DNA from: Holophagaceae bacterium
GTDB taxonomy: Bacteria; Acidobacteriota; Holophagae; Holophagales; Holophagaceae
DNA: 59,761 bases
NCBI GenBank assembly: GCA_013334395.1
Contig: JAAXXS010000005.1
Coordinates: 1 to 59,761, forward strand
Reading direction: 5' to 3'
The translations under genes were made by a program, and so were the position numbers. Positions 18,215 to 27,041 of this stretch are shown piece by piece. How positions within the stretch are numbered: the stretch's first letter is position 1; the number at the start of each line of letters is the position of its first letter. The notes under the pieces were generated by a model. That model did no database searches, was not told the DNA's origin, and saw only the letters and a program-made list of their open reading frames with translations.

Positions 18215-20353
18215 CTAGGGCTTCCACTCGGGCAGGTCGGTGCCATAGAAGTAGCGGTCCATCCAGGCCTGGTAGTCCTTGCCGCTCACGGCCTTCAGGA
18301 GGTCTGGCACGTCCTGGCTGAAGCTCGGCGGATACCAGGCGAAGCTCCTCAGGTAGAGGCGCAGGAACTGGGCGAACTTCTGCTCGCCCAGTTCCTTCTG
18401 GAGGCAGGCCAGGAGGTAGGCGCCCTTGGAGTAGACCAGGGACTGGCGGTAGCGGAAGGTCTCGGGATCCTTCTTGGGGTTCGGAGCCAGCATGTTCGCC
18501 GAGGGGATTGTGGCCGCCTTGGTGGCCTTGCGGGCCTGTTCCCCCCAGTCCTTCACGATGATCTCCCAGGTCGCCTGCCCCTTGTTCTTCATGGCCCGCA
18601 TGGCCAGAGAGGACGTGTATTCTGCGAAGGACTCCGTCAGCCACTGATCCTCGTAGCTCCACATCTTCACCTGGTGGGCCCAATACTGGTGAGCGAGCTC
18701 GTGGGACACCAGCCGGTTGACCCAGCCGCCGGGGCCGCTGCCGGCGACCATGCGGTTGAGATCATCCCCGATGGCGTCGAAGGCTTCCCGGGTGAGCCAG
18801 ATCATGCCCGCTGGTGCCTGGCCGAAGCCGAGGCTGGGCACCTCCACCAGGTTGACCTCCTCGAAGGGCGCGCTGCCCAGGTACTGGCTGTAGAACTCCA
18901 GGACGCCGTGGGCCGTCTTCAGCAGCTGCTCGGCGCCCATCCCGATGCCCGCGTAGCCCCAGGCCCGCACGGTGCGGCCGTTCTTGACCAGCTCCTTGGA
19001 CTCGTACTTGCCGGCGGCCACCGAGAACCAGAGGATCGGCTTGTCGCTGCTCACCTCCAGCAGGTTGTGGGTGGCGTTGGCGGAGCGGGAGAGCGTGCGG
19101 GCGGAGGCGATGGCCACGAAGGGCTTCTCCACGGCGATGCGGGCCTTCACGGTGTAGCTCTGCCCCGCCATCTCTGGCTCCGGGAACCAGCCCTCGCCGG
19201 GCGTCAGACGCCAGAAGTCATAGCTCATGACCCGGCCAAGCAGGTCTCCTTCCAGTTCGAAGGTGAGCTTCAGCTTCTCGCCATTGGCCGCGGCGCGGCG
19301 GAGGTCCACGAGGAGCCAGCCGTCCCGGTGATAGAAGGGCAGATCCTGCTGGCCGTTCAGCAGCACCCGCTTCACGGCGCTCCGGAGCTGCTTCACCTGC
19401 CCGAAGGAGCTCTGCGAGAAGTTCCGGTCCCGCAGCATGAAGGAGAGCATCCGCAGGCCAGGACGGATGACCTGGATCGTTTCCTCGACCTTGACCTTGG
19501 CGAAGGTCTTGTTGGATGCCTCAAGGTCCAGATCGATGTGGGCCAGCCGGAAGTCGGGATCCACCGGCGCCTTCCGGGTCCAGCCCAGGGGGGCGTAGTC
19601 CACGGCGATAAGCTCCGAAGATGGGATGCCCCCCTCCACGACCTTGGGCCGCTGCAGGAAGAGGGACTCCAGGCGGGCTCGCACGGGATCATGGGTATAG
19701 ACCCAGTGCTCCTTCTCCCCCACAAGCTCGGCGGTCACCACCGCCTTGCCCGGCTCATTGGCCGCCCGGTAGGCCGCCAGCTCCCCGATGGGCATGCGCA
19801 TGAGCATCTGGGCAACCCCATTGTTATTGACCTCCTCGCGGTCCAGGAAGAACTGCCGGGCGGCCCGGAAGGCGGCCTGGGGTGCGGCCACCGTGGGGGG
19901 CGGAAGGGCCGGCAGGTCCTGGCCCAGGAACCAGACCATGGCCTCCTTGAGGGGCTCACCCACGACAAGACCGTCCGGGGCCTCCTCCTTGGGCACGATC
20001 TCGGTGTTCTCCTTCAGGTTGAACCTCAGGACGGGATGGAGCACCGGGTCCCGGGCCAGGTAGCGGAAGCTGCCCTTCCCCTGGAGGTAGAGCCCGCGGG
20101 CTTGGCCCCCCACCAGCACCGGCGTGGCGGTCCCGGACTGAAAAGCCAGCTCCAGCCCGCCCACCTTCAGCTTGAAGCCATCCAGAACCGAGGCCTGCCC
20201 CGCAGGCTCCGGGGACTGGTAGGCCACGGCCTCGGCAAGCTCCTTGTAGCCGATGACCTCCACGGTGGCTCCCGGAACAGCCGCCTTTGGCGTCTGGCCC
20301 GAGAGGCCCTGGCACAGGGAGAGCACAAGGACCGCCCAGAGCGCGCGTCGCAT
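18215..20353 (-). CDS. Secreted M1-family-like zinc metallopeptidase
   Basis: A 712-residue protein with a signal peptide (WAVLVLSLCQGLSGQ). The C-terminal half has the gluzincin core HELAH (near residue 549) and, 18 residues later, ESFAEY, i.e. the HExxH-x18-E zinc site of M1 peptidases. The exopeptidase GAMEN motif is replaced by a PAGMIWL-like strand, so classical aminopeptidase activity is doubtful; acidobacterial and Bacteroidetes relatives show the same. The N-terminal about 330 residues form a long beta-rich region. The minus-strand leader has GGAGGAGG 6 nt before the ATG. It is divergent from a TonB receptor across a 429-bp AT-rich gap and may supply peptides for uptake, which is speculation from position. 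Confidence 0.88.
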   Translation of the reverse strand: MRRALWAVLVLSLCQGLSGQTPKAAVPGATVEVIGYKELAEAVAYQSPEPAGQASVLDGFKLKVGGLELAFQSGTATPVLVGGQARGLYLQGKGSFRYLARDPVLHPVLRFNLKENTEIVPKEEAPDGLVVGEPLKEAMVWFLGQDLPALPPPTVAAPQAAFRAARQFFLDREEVNNNGVAQMLMRMPIGELAAYRAANEPGKAVVTAELVGEKEHWVYTHDPVRARLESLFLQRPKVVEGGIPSSELIAVDYAPLGWTRKAPVDPDFRLAHIDLDLEASNKTFAKVKVEETIQVIRPGLRMLSFMLRDRNFSQSSFGQVKQLRSAVKRVLLNGQQDLPFYHRDGWLLVDLRRAAANGEKLKLTFELEGDLLGRVMSYDFWRLTPGEGWFPEPEMAGQSYTVKARIAVEKPFVAIASARTLSRSANATHNLLEVSSDKPILWFSVAAGKYESKELVKNGRTVRAWGYAGIGMGAEQLLKTAHGVLEFYSQYLGSAPFEEVNLVEVPSLGFGQAPAGMIWLTREAFDAIGDDLNRMVAGSGPGGWVNRLVSHELAHQYWAHQVKMWSYEDQWLTESFAEYTSSLAMRAMKNKGQATWEIIVKDWGEQARKATKAATIPSANMLAPNPKKDPETFRYRQSLVYSKGAYLLACLQKELGEQKFAQFLRLYLRSFAWYPPSFSQDVPDLLKAVSGKDYQAWMDRYFYGTDLPEWKP

Positions 20354-20782
20354 TCCAACCTCCTCCCTGGCTGCGGCCAGGTAATGGGAACCAGAATGCA
20401 GCCAAAATCCAGGGCGGGCTTAACTTTTTACCCTTGTCTATGCTAATTTTTCTTGTGGTTCACCCCTGCAAACCCGCTAGAGATTGGTTGATCAGGCTCA
20501 GGATCCTGATCCCCGCAGTTGTCGGATCTGGGCACCCTCCCGATTAACCCCCAGAGACTTGGCAACGTTTTCCCCTCAACCTCGTCTTTTCCCATCCTGG
20601 TGCTCAAAATAATATTCAAAATTTTCCGGGAACCTGTCATACCGTATTCGCACCTCCTACGCTCTTTTACTCTTTCGCCTTCTTCGGGCGCCGCTCTCCC
20701 CAAGCGGCCCCTCTCTTGTCTGCCAGTGGCTGGACGGGAACCCCCCCCATGCGGCGATGCCGCGCACCTCAAAGGAGTCCTC
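20354..20782. other. Divergent control region, AT-rich core
   Basis: 429 bp between the M1-like peptidase (minus) and the second TonB receptor (plus). The AT-rich blocks near 20420-20455 and 20605-20630 stand out from the GC-rich surroundings and probably hold the promoters of both genes. I could not find hexamer pairs with convincing spacing. A frame open from 20519 leads into the receptor, but it lacks a signal peptide and ribosome site and is rejected as its start. Confidence 0.5.
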
Positions 20783-23731
20783 ATGAATCGAATCTTCTCC
20801 CGGCTCGGCTTTACGGCCATGGCCCTCGTCGCGGGCAGTGGCTTCGTCGCCCAGGCCCAGGACTCCACCACCGGCGCCATCTCTGGGACCGTGACAGGTC
20901 CCAACGGCGCTCTGGTCGCGGGTGCCAAGGTCGTCCTTGATGGTGGCCGTGGCCAGATCGTGCGCGTGACCGATGCCGCAGGCACCTTCAAGTCGTCGGC
21001 GCTGATCCCTGGTGTCTACCACATCACCGTAACCGCACCTGGATTTGAGACGGCCAGCAAGCTTACGGCCATCGCCTCTATCAATACCCTCACACCCATC
21101 CGGGTAACCATGACCCGGGCCGCCGGTGCTGTGGTAGAGGTGCTTGCCACCTCCCAAGCCCTCGACACCACCACGGTAACCAGCGGAACAACCTTCAGCT
21201 CCGATCAGTTCTCCACCATGCCGATGGGCCGATCCTTCACCTCCATCGCCTCCATGGCCCCAGGCGTGGTTGACGGCGGTGGCACGGGCGCCAATAACCC
21301 CTCCATTTCAGGTGGCTCTGGCCTGGAGAACCAGTACGTGATCGATGGCGCCAACACCACCAACACCGGCTTTGGCGGCAGCGGTTCCTTCTCGATCATC
21401 TATGGTTCGCTCGGCACGGGTATCAACTCGGACTTCATCCAGGAAGTCCAGGTCAAGAGCTTCGCCATGGAGGCGGAATACGGCCAGACCACGGGCGGCA
21501 TCATTAACGCCGTGACCAAGTCCGGCTCCAACACCTTCCAGGGCAGCGTTTTTGCGTTCATGGACTTGGACGCGCTGCAGGCTGGAGACCGGCAGGTCGT
21601 TCGGGTTCTGGGCACCGAGCAGCCGACCTGGAAATCCTATGATCGCCAGGAGTTCGGTTTCACGGTTTCAGGCCCCCTCATCAAGGACAAGCTCTTCTAT
21701 TTCGTTGGCTACAACCCCGTCAAGGAGACCCAGAAGCGGGTCGCGCCCTACCCCTCTGACCCCACCGCCGCCGCGTATCCCCTGAGCGGCAAGACCCTCG
21801 AGAACACCCAGTCGACCAACTCCTACTACGGCAAGCTGCAGTGGGCGGTAACCAGCGACCAGAATCTCGAGTTCAGCTTCTTTGGCGATCCCGGCAAGCG
21901 GGATCTCGGCCCGCAGCTGTTCAGTGCCTTCCGTGGCACCGAATCCAAGTTCACGGCCCTGGATTTCGGTAGCCAGACCATGACGTTGAAGTACAACGCG
22001 ACCTTCCTGAACCAGTATTTCCTGGAGGCCCGCGTCACAAAGAGCGAGAACACCTTCAAGACCGCACTCTCGGGCAAGGGTGACTCCGAATGGTCCGTGG
22101 TCGACACCGCCACCGGTGCGACCATCTCCCCCAACTCGGCCGGCCTCTACGAGCAGAAACTGAAGGGCGAGAACAAACAATACGACATCAAGCTGTCCAG
22201 AAGCTGGGGCATCTTCGACTTCAAGGCCGGCTACCTTCACGAAGACGTGAGCTACGCCTCCAACCTCCAGCGCTCAGGCCCTCTGGGCTTCGTAGATCCG
22301 CACTCCGGGGCCATCTTCTCCCAGGGCCTCTCGATCCAGAAGCGCTACGGGTCCATAAATGGCGGCCCCGCAGGCACGCCCTACTACCGCATCACGCGGG
22401 GTGACATCTCCGACCCCAAGATCCAGACGAAGACGAAATACGACGCAACCTTCCTTCAGACCTCTATCAGGTTGGACCGGTTCAACTTCAAGCTTGGCGT
22501 CCGCATGGAAGGCCAGGAGATGATCGGGCAGGACCAGACGTACAAGTTCAAGGCCAGCGACAACATCGCCCCCCGCCTCGGTGTCACCTATGACATGAAT
22601 GGCGACGGAAAGTCCAAGCTCTACGCCTTCTGGGGCCGCTACTTCGAGAAGGTCCCCAACGACATCTGCGTCCGCGCCTTCTCCAACGAAAAGGGCGTGA
22701 ATCGGTCTGATTTCCTGACCCTGGCGCCCGGCTTCAACGGCCTCTCCAACCCAATCCTGAACGGGACCCCCGTGCTGGATGACGGTGCCTCCACCGCCAC
22801 CACCATCCACTACCGCACCACCGGTGACCAGACCACGCTGGTCATTCCCGGCACGAAGTCCATGTATCAGGATGAGGCTGTTTTCGGGTTCGATGTCGAG
22901 CTCTCGAATGGCGTCGCCCTCAGCAACCGGTTCATCTACCGTAAGTTGGGCCGTATCCTGGAAGACATGTCACTGGATGGCGACAGCTACTTCATCGCCA
23001 ACCCCGGCGTAAACAATGCTGCCATCTCCGCCCTCACCGGGTTCGAAGGGGTGGCGACCTTCCCGTCCCCCACCCGCAACTACTATGCTTTCGAATTCGA
23101 GATGCGCAAAACGACGGGCAAGTACAACGCATTCATGAACTTGCGACTCTCCAAGCTGGAAGGGAACTACGAGGGTCTCTTCCGCAATGACAACGGCCAG
23201 TCCGATCCCAACATCTCCAGCCTTTATGACCTTCCCGTCGAGCTGCTTGAGGATTCCACCCGTGGCCTCACGGGTATGGAACAGTTCCTGATTGGTGCCC
23301 TGCCCTCCGACCGAACATTGGTTGTCAATGCTGGCGGCAGCTACAACTTGGACATGGGGCTCACCCTCGGCTTCACGGCCCGCTACATGACTGGCACCCC
23401 CATCACCTCCTATCTGGCTCACCCCGTGTATGAGAACGCTGGGGAAATTCCTGTCTACGGCCGGGGTGTTGAAGGACGCCTGCCCTCCCGGTTCCTCATG
23501 GATCTGGCTGCTCAGTACAGTTTCAATCTAGGAACAAGCAAGCGCCTGACCCTCATTGCGAATGTCTTCAACACCTTCAACCAGCAGAAGGTCACCGCCC
23601 TGGACACCGCCATGGATCTGGGCATCAATACCGTCAACCCCAACTACATGCGCCCCACGGGCGTCGTTGGCGGAACCCCCGCCTACGATGCGGGTCGTCG
23701 TGTGCGTCTGGGCGTAAAGTTCAGCTTCTAG
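20783..23731 (+). CDS. TonB-dependent receptor, Oar-like (second copy)
   Basis: A 982-residue outer-membrane receptor. ATG 20783 has AAAGGAG 5 nt upstream and opens a signal peptide (MALVAGSGFVAQAQ). Domains: CarboxypepD_reg-like (TTGAISGTVTGPNGALVAGAKV, residues about 30-110), plug (PSISGGSGLENQYVIDGANT, GGIINAVTKSGSNTFQG, residues about 130-260), long barrel ending VRLGVKFSF with a terminal Phe. It belongs to the same family as the receptor at 13858 but diverges strongly in the barrel (different loops and length), so the ligand probably differs. Unlike that receptor it has no partner OMP beside it; it is followed by a terminator. Substrate is unknown. Confidence 0.9.
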   Translation: MNRIFSRLGFTAMALVAGSGFVAQAQDSTTGAISGTVTGPNGALVAGAKVVLDGGRGQIVRVTDAAGTFKSSALIPGVYHITVTAPGFETASKLTAIASINTLTPIRVTMTRAAGAVVEVLATSQALDTTTVTSGTTFSSDQFSTMPMGRSFTSIASMAPGVVDGGGTGANNPSISGGSGLENQYVIDGANTTNTGFGGSGSFSIIYGSLGTGINSDFIQEVQVKSFAMEAEYGQTTGGIINAVTKSGSNTFQGSVFAFMDLDALQAGDRQVVRVLGTEQPTWKSYDRQEFGFTVSGPLIKDKLFYFVGYNPVKETQKRVAPYPSDPTAAAYPLSGKTLENTQSTNSYYGKLQWAVTSDQNLEFSFFGDPGKRDLGPQLFSAFRGTESKFTALDFGSQTMTLKYNATFLNQYFLEARVTKSENTFKTALSGKGDSEWSVVDTATGATISPNSAGLYEQKLKGENKQYDIKLSRSWGIFDFKAGYLHEDVSYASNLQRSGPLGFVDPHSGAIFSQGLSIQKRYGSINGGPAGTPYYRITRGDISDPKIQTKTKYDATFLQTSIRLDRFNFKLGVRMEGQEMIGQDQTYKFKASDNIAPRLGVTYDMNGDGKSKLYAFWGRYFEKVPNDICVRAFSNEKGVNRSDFLTLAPGFNGLSNPILNGTPVLDDGASTATTIHYRTTGDQTTLVIPGTKSMYQDEAVFGFDVELSNGVALSNRFIYRKLGRILEDMSLDGDSYFIANPGVNNAAISALTGFEGVATFPSPTRNYYAFEFEMRKTTGKYNAFMNLRLSKLEGNYEGLFRNDNGQSDPNISSLYDLPVELLEDSTRGLTGMEQFLIGALPSDRTLVVNAGGSYNLDMGLTLGFTARYMTGTPITSYLAHPVYENAGEIPVYGRGVEGRLPSRFLMDLAAQYSFNLGTSKRLTLIANVFNTFNQQKVTALDTAMDLGINTVNPNYMRPTGVVGGTPAYDAGRRVRLGVKFSF

Positions 23732-23748
23732 TTCAGCTCGAAACTTTC

Positions 23749-23777
23749 AAGGGGGGAGGGGCAACCCTCCCCCTTTT
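23749..23777. terminator. Bidirectional terminator after the second TonB receptor
   Basis: A G-rich arm (GGGGGGAGGG, 23751-23760) pairs with CCCTCCCCC (23765-23773) around GCAA, followed by TTTT on the plus strand and preceded by AA. It separates the receptor gene from the convergent cobalamin adenosyltransferase gene. Confidence 0.75.
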
Positions 23778-23781
23778 CTAT

Positions 23782-24339
23782 TCAGCCCTTCGCTACCCAC
23801 TGGATGTCGGCGACGCCGGCCGCGGCGTTCTCGGCGCGGGCCAGGGCAAAGAGCCAGTCGCTGAGGCGGTTCAGGTAGGTGGTCACGGCAGGGTCCAGGG
23901 TCTCCAACTGGGAGAGGGCCACCACCTCGCGCTCGGCCCGCCGGCAGACGGTGCGTGCCAGGTGCGCGTGGGCCGAGGCGGCGGTGCCCCCGGGCAGCAC
24001 GAAGGCCGTCATGGCAGGCGCCAGGGCCGTCAGGCGATCGATGTCCGCCTCCATGTCGGACAGCGACCAGGTGGGTGTGCTCAGGTGGCGGTCCAGCAGG
24101 CCCTGCTTCTCCGCCGGCGTCGCCAGGATCGCCCCGAGCACGAAGAGATCGTGCTGGATGCGCTGGAGCCCCTCGCCGTCTGCGCAGGCGGGCGTCGCGT
24201 GCAGACGCAGCAGGCCCATGACGCTGTTCAGCTCATCCAGCGTGCCGTAGGCCGCCAGGCGGGGGTTCGCCTTGCTCACCCGATCCCCTCCGAACAGACC
24301 CGAGGACCCGTCATCGCCCGTGCGTGTGTAGAGCTTCAT
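23782..24339 (-). CDS. ATP:cob(I)alamin adenosyltransferase (PduO/MMAB type)
   Basis: Transfers adenosyl from ATP to cob(I)alamin to make adenosylcobalamin. The 185-residue protein begins MKLYTRTGDDGSSGLFGGDRV, the ATP-binding N-terminal signature of PduO-type enzymes; YGTLDELNSVMGLLR and the C-terminal RTVCRRAEREVVAL...YLNRLSDWLFALAR match the conserved helices, including the RxxE pair. The start at 24339 is set by this N-terminus; the open frame upstream is shadow sequence. GGGGAG lies 8 nt upstream on the minus strand. It is divergent from lpxD. No cobalamin riboswitch motif is visible nearby. The B12-binding radical SAM protein at 50800 is one possible cobalamin user in this window. Confidence 0.93.
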   Translation of the reverse strand: MKLYTRTGDDGSSGLFGGDRVSKANPRLAAYGTLDELNSVMGLLRLHATPACADGEGLQRIQHDLFVLGAILATPAEKQGLLDRHLSTPTWSLSDMEADIDRLTALAPAMTAFVLPGGTAASAHAHLARTVCRRAEREVVALSQLETLDPAVTTYLNRLSDWLFALARAENAAAGVADIQWVAKG

Positions 24340-24502
24340 GGTCGGACTCCCCAAGGCGGAGGTGGCATCCCAGGCAGGTACGCTGCGGCAACCCCAGAGC
24401 TGATTTTGGCAGGAACTGGACCATGCGGGACGGATGCCCGTCCAGTGGCGGAGTCGCGGGTTACGATGAAAGGGATCACCCGCCAGATCCACAGGGGTTT
24501 CC

Positions 24503-25570
24503 ATGCAGGTCCAGTGCGCCCAGCTTGCCACCGATATGATCCACCTGTTCCCCCGGGCCCTGGGTGACCTCCGGGTGAGCCTAAGCCGGGTCGCACCGCC
24601 CGAGCGGGCCGACCCGGGCAGCCTCGTCTTCGCGGCCGACGAAGCCATGCTCCTGCAGGCCCTGGCGGCGGGCGCGGGCGCCATCGCGCTGCCCCTGAAA
24701 CTGGAGCGGTTCATTCCCCAGGGCGCCCCCGGGGCCTTCCTCCTCGCGCCGAACCTGAAGCTGGCCATGGCCCTGGTGCTGCAGCGCTACTTCGACGACT
24801 CCTGCAGCAAGTTCGACCAGCCGACCCCTGTGGATCCCCGCGCCTTTGTGGCACCGGATGCCCTCATCGGCGAAGGCGCCACCATCGCCGCCGGCGCTTT
24901 CGTGGGACGCCGAGTCTCCATCGGCAAGGGGACACGGATCGGCCCCGGGTGCGTCCTCGAGGACGATGCCAAGGTGGGCGCGGACACCATCCTGCATGCC
25001 CTGGTCTTCGTGGGCCAGCGCTGCGAGGTGGGCGACCGCTGCGTGATCCACCCCCACACGACCCTGGGCAGCGACGGCTACGCCTATGCCCAGGACGAGG
25101 CCCACCGGCACCACAAGGTCCCCCAGCTCGGCATCGTGGTGGTAGAGGACGACGTCGAGATCCAGGCCAACTGCGCCATCGACCGGGCCGCCTTCGACGC
25201 GACCCGCATCGGCCAGGGCACCAAGATCGACAACCTCTGCCACATCGCCCACAACTGCCAGATCGGCAAGCACGTGCTGCTCACCGGCGGGTTCTTTGTG
25301 GCGGGCTCCAGCAGCATCGGCGACCACTGTGTCACCGGGGGCCGCACCACTGTCACGGACCATGTCCACGTCTGCGCCGGCGTGCAGCTGGGCGGCCTGA
25401 GCGCGGTCACCAAGAGCGTCACCGAGCCCGGCGTCTACAGCGGCTACCCCCTGCAGCCCCTCAAGAAGTTCCTGCGGACCACCAGCTCCCTGGCCCACCT
25501 GCCCGAGATGCGCCGACGCCTCGCGGAGCTGGAAGCCAAGGTGCAGAGCCTGGAGCCAGCCGCGACCTGA
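24503..25570 (+). CDS. lpxD: UDP-3-O-acylglucosamine N-acyltransferase
   Basis: Adds the N-linked hydroxyacyl chain in lipid A synthesis. The 355-residue length is normal. The N-terminal uridine-binding domain (residues about 1-105) is followed by a left-handed beta-helix of hexapeptide repeats (IGEGATIAAGAFVGRRVSIGKG and onward). The LpxD signature IDRAAFDATRIGQGTKIDN is followed by LCHIAHNCQIG, with His247 and His250 at the catalytic His region. The C-terminus is a helix (EMRRRLAELEAKVQSLE) as in trimeric LpxD. AGGGG precedes ATG 24503. It lies apart from other lipid A genes here, divergent from the cobalamin adenosyltransferase. Confidence 0.95.
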   Translation: MQVQCAQLATDMIHLFPRALGDLRVSLSRVAPPERADPGSLVFAADEAMLLQALAAGAGAIALPLKLERFIPQGAPGAFLLAPNLKLAMALVLQRYFDDSCSKFDQPTPVDPRAFVAPDALIGEGATIAAGAFVGRRVSIGKGTRIGPGCVLEDDAKVGADTILHALVFVGQRCEVGDRCVIHPHTTLGSDGYAYAQDEAHRHHKVPQLGIVVVEDDVEIQANCAIDRAAFDATRIGQGTKIDNLCHIAHNCQIGKHVLLTGGFFVAGSSSIGDHCVTGGRTTVTDHVHVCAGVQLGGLSAVTKSVTEPGVYSGYPLQPLKKFLRTTSSLAHLPEMRRRLAELEAKVQSLEPAAT

Positions 25571-25602
25571 GGCGGGAGCCGACGGACACAAGGGGTGCGA
25601 TT

Positions 25603-25632
25603 TTCTTTGTGCCCTTTGTGTTCTCTGCGGTT
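25603..25632 (+). repeat. Interspersed repeat, family D (CTTTGTG type)
   Basis: A 30-nt block, TTCTTTGTGCCC-TTTGTGTTCT-CTGCGGTT, that matches 54029-54058 in 29 of 30 positions. It is built from about 10-nt units (CTTTGTGNNC). It lies between the convergent lpxD and pyrE genes, where it fills most of the 87-bp gap. A partial inverted arm (ACAAGGGG) stands just before it at about 25589. Confidence 0.85.
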
Positions 25633-25657
25633 CCTGTTTTTCGATTCTGTGGGAAGA

Positions 25658-26299
25658 CTACGCCCCGCCCCGGGCGCGGCTCCAGGCCACGGTGTCGGCC
25701 CGCCAGTCCTTCAGGGCCGCCTGGCCTTCGGCATCGAGGATGCCCCGGGTCTCGGCCTCGGCCGCCAGCACCTCGAAGGAGCTGAGCACCGAGAGGCCGA
25801 TGCCAGCTTCCGTGAAGGCCGCCTCCGCCTGGGGCAGGCCGTAGCTGAAGAGGGCCAGCACCGTGGGCACCACGGCACCCTCGGCGCGCAGGGCCTCGGC
25901 GCAGCGCAGGCTGGACATGCCCGTGGAGATGAGGTCCTCGATGAGCACCACGCAGTGGTCCTTGGCCATGGGCCCCTCGACCTGGCGGCCCATGCCGTGG
26001 TTCTTGGGCGTGGGGCGCACGTAGGCCATGGGCAGCTGCATGCGGTCGGCCACCATGGCCGCCCAGGGCACGCCGGCCGTGGCAGCGCCCGCGATGAGCG
26101 TGGGCTGGAAGGTGGCCGCCTGGGCCACCAGGGCGGCGATGATCTGGTCGCGCACAGCCGGGAAGCCCAGCAGCTGCCGATTGTCGCAGTAGATCGGCGA
26201 CTTCAGCCCGCTCGCCCAGGTGAAGGGCTCCAGCGGCTTCAGCCGCACCGCGCCAACCTCTAGCAGACAACCAGCAAGATCACGCGCAGACAGAGACAT
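25658..26299 (-). CDS. pyrE: Orotate phosphoribosyltransferase
   Basis: Converts orotate and PRPP to OMP in pyrimidine synthesis. 213 residues from ATG 26299, which has GGGAG 8 nt upstream; the longer frame to 26371 lacks a site. Family landmarks in order: FTWASGLKSPIYCDNR (N-terminal substrate loop), LIAGAATAGVPWAAM, YVRPTPKNHG (flexible loop with the catalytic Lys and His), and the PRPP-binding motif VVLIEDLISTGMSS. The lysine after the loop Arg is Pro, a variant also known in some OPRTs. It is convergent with lpxD and has no other pyr gene beside it. It relates functionally to the pyrimidine phosphorylase at 11485, but they are not linked. Confidence 0.94.
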   Translation of the reverse strand: MSLSARDLAGCLLEVGAVRLKPLEPFTWASGLKSPIYCDNRQLLGFPAVRDQIIAALVAQAATFQPTLIAGAATAGVPWAAMVADRMQLPMAYVRPTPKNHGMGRQVEGPMAKDHCVVLIEDLISTGMSSLRCAEALRAEGAVVPTVLALFSYGLPQAEAAFTEAGIGLSVLSSFEVLAAEAETRGILDAEGQAALKDWRADTVAWSRARGGA

Positions 26300-26650
26300 C
26301 ACAGACTCCCTCAAGACCAGCCACCGCACAGGGGGGGCTCCATAGAACATACCTTCGACCCGGATGGACATCGAGGCGGGAAGGAAACAGGATCAGCGCA
26401 ATGGGAGCGGACTGAGCGGCGTTGCGACCCTGCGCTGAGGGCAAAATCTCGGCGCTACTGAAAAGACTTTTTAGCCACCGATGAACACCGATGAACACCG
26501 ATAAAGACATGATAAAAAATGAACAAAATCTGTTTTTATAGCCTTTTTCTTTATCAGCTTTTAATCGGTGTTCATCGGTGTTCATCGGTGGTTCAAAAAA
26601 AGCTTTTGCCTTTTCATTCTGCTTTTTCGGTGGCGCCGCGTTAGTACCGT
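26300..26650. other. 351-bp space holding an inverted-repeat element
   Basis: The space between the pyrE start and the stop of the GxxExxY gene. Its right two-thirds is AT-rich and carries the perfect 28-bp inverted pair described at 26475. The left third (26300-26460) shows nothing beyond the pyrE leader. No coding frame is supported. Confidence 0.6.
26475..26591. repeat. Palindromic repeat element, family A (ACCG-ATGAAC), perfect 28-bp arms
   Basis: The left arm at 26475-26502 and the right arm at 26564-26591 are exact reverse complements over 28 nt. Each arm is CC followed by two 10-nt units ACCGATGAAC and a last ACCGAT. The 61-nt middle is very AT-rich and contains a further GATAAAG/CTTTATC pair. 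CTTTTTAGCC precedes the left arm and a run of A follows the right arm. It lies 59 bp after the stop of the GxxExxY gene. A half copy is at 53553. Confidence 0.95.
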
Positions 26651-27037
26651 TCATCGCGACAACCGCTTGATCTGGGGTTTGGGTGTCCCGAAGTTGATGA
26701 GCAGGCAGGTGGGAATCCCGGTGGCCTTGAGGTAGTTCAGGCACTGGGCCGTGTGGGCTGGCTCCAGCGTCGCGCAGGCTTTCAGCTCCAGCAACAGCCT
26801 TCCCTCGACCACGATGTCCCCGACGTAATCTCCGACGTTCTGGCCCTCGAAGTGAACCGCGACATGGACCTGCCGTTGGACCTCCAGCCCCGCCTTTCGG
26901 AGCGCATTGACCAGCGCATTCTCGTAGACCTTTTCAAGGAAGCCTACGCCCAGCCCATTGGCAACATGGAACACACAGCCGATCACAGCCTCAGTCAGAG
27001 GGTCATGTTCGAAGGTGGGTTCCGTATCGGTGCCCAT
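26651..27037 (-). CDS. GxxExxY protein (PD-(D/E)XK nuclease-like fold)
   Basis: A 128-residue protein with the eponymous motif GFLEKVYENAL (residues about 33-43: G..E..Y), then GLEVQRQVHVAVHFEGQNVGDYVGDIVVEGRLLLELKA, where D..(x)n..E-x-K resembles the PD-(D/E)XK catalytic core, and a C-terminal CLNYLKATGIPTCLLINFG strand-helix. This is the TIGR04256/PDDEXK_3 family, of unknown function and widespread in environmental bacteria. The ATG stands 4 nt after the leuS stop, so it is probably translated from the leuS message. Directly downstream lies the palindromic family-A repeat. Family assignment is firm; nuclease activity is not shown. Confidence 0.92.
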   Translation of the reverse strand: MGTDTEPTFEHDPLTEAVIGCVFHVANGLGVGFLEKVYENALVNALRKAGLEVQRQVHVAVHFEGQNVGDYVGDIVVEGRLLLELKACATLEPAHTAQCLNYLKATGIPTCLLINFGTPKPQIKRLSR

Positions 27038-27041
27038 GGGC

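Noticed and set aside
18674-20446. 590-residue plus-strand frame opposite the M1-like peptidase
   Set aside because: Shadow; HExxH-x18-E zinc site lies on the minus strand.
23732-24502. Cobalamin riboswitch near the adenosyltransferase gene
   Set aside because: No B12-box or matching stem arrangement found in the leaders on either strand.
24340-24768. Longer start for the cobalamin adenosyltransferase (frame open to 24768)
   Set aside because: The family N-terminus MKLYTRTGDDG starts at 24339 and the upstream part overlaps the divergent lpxD gene.
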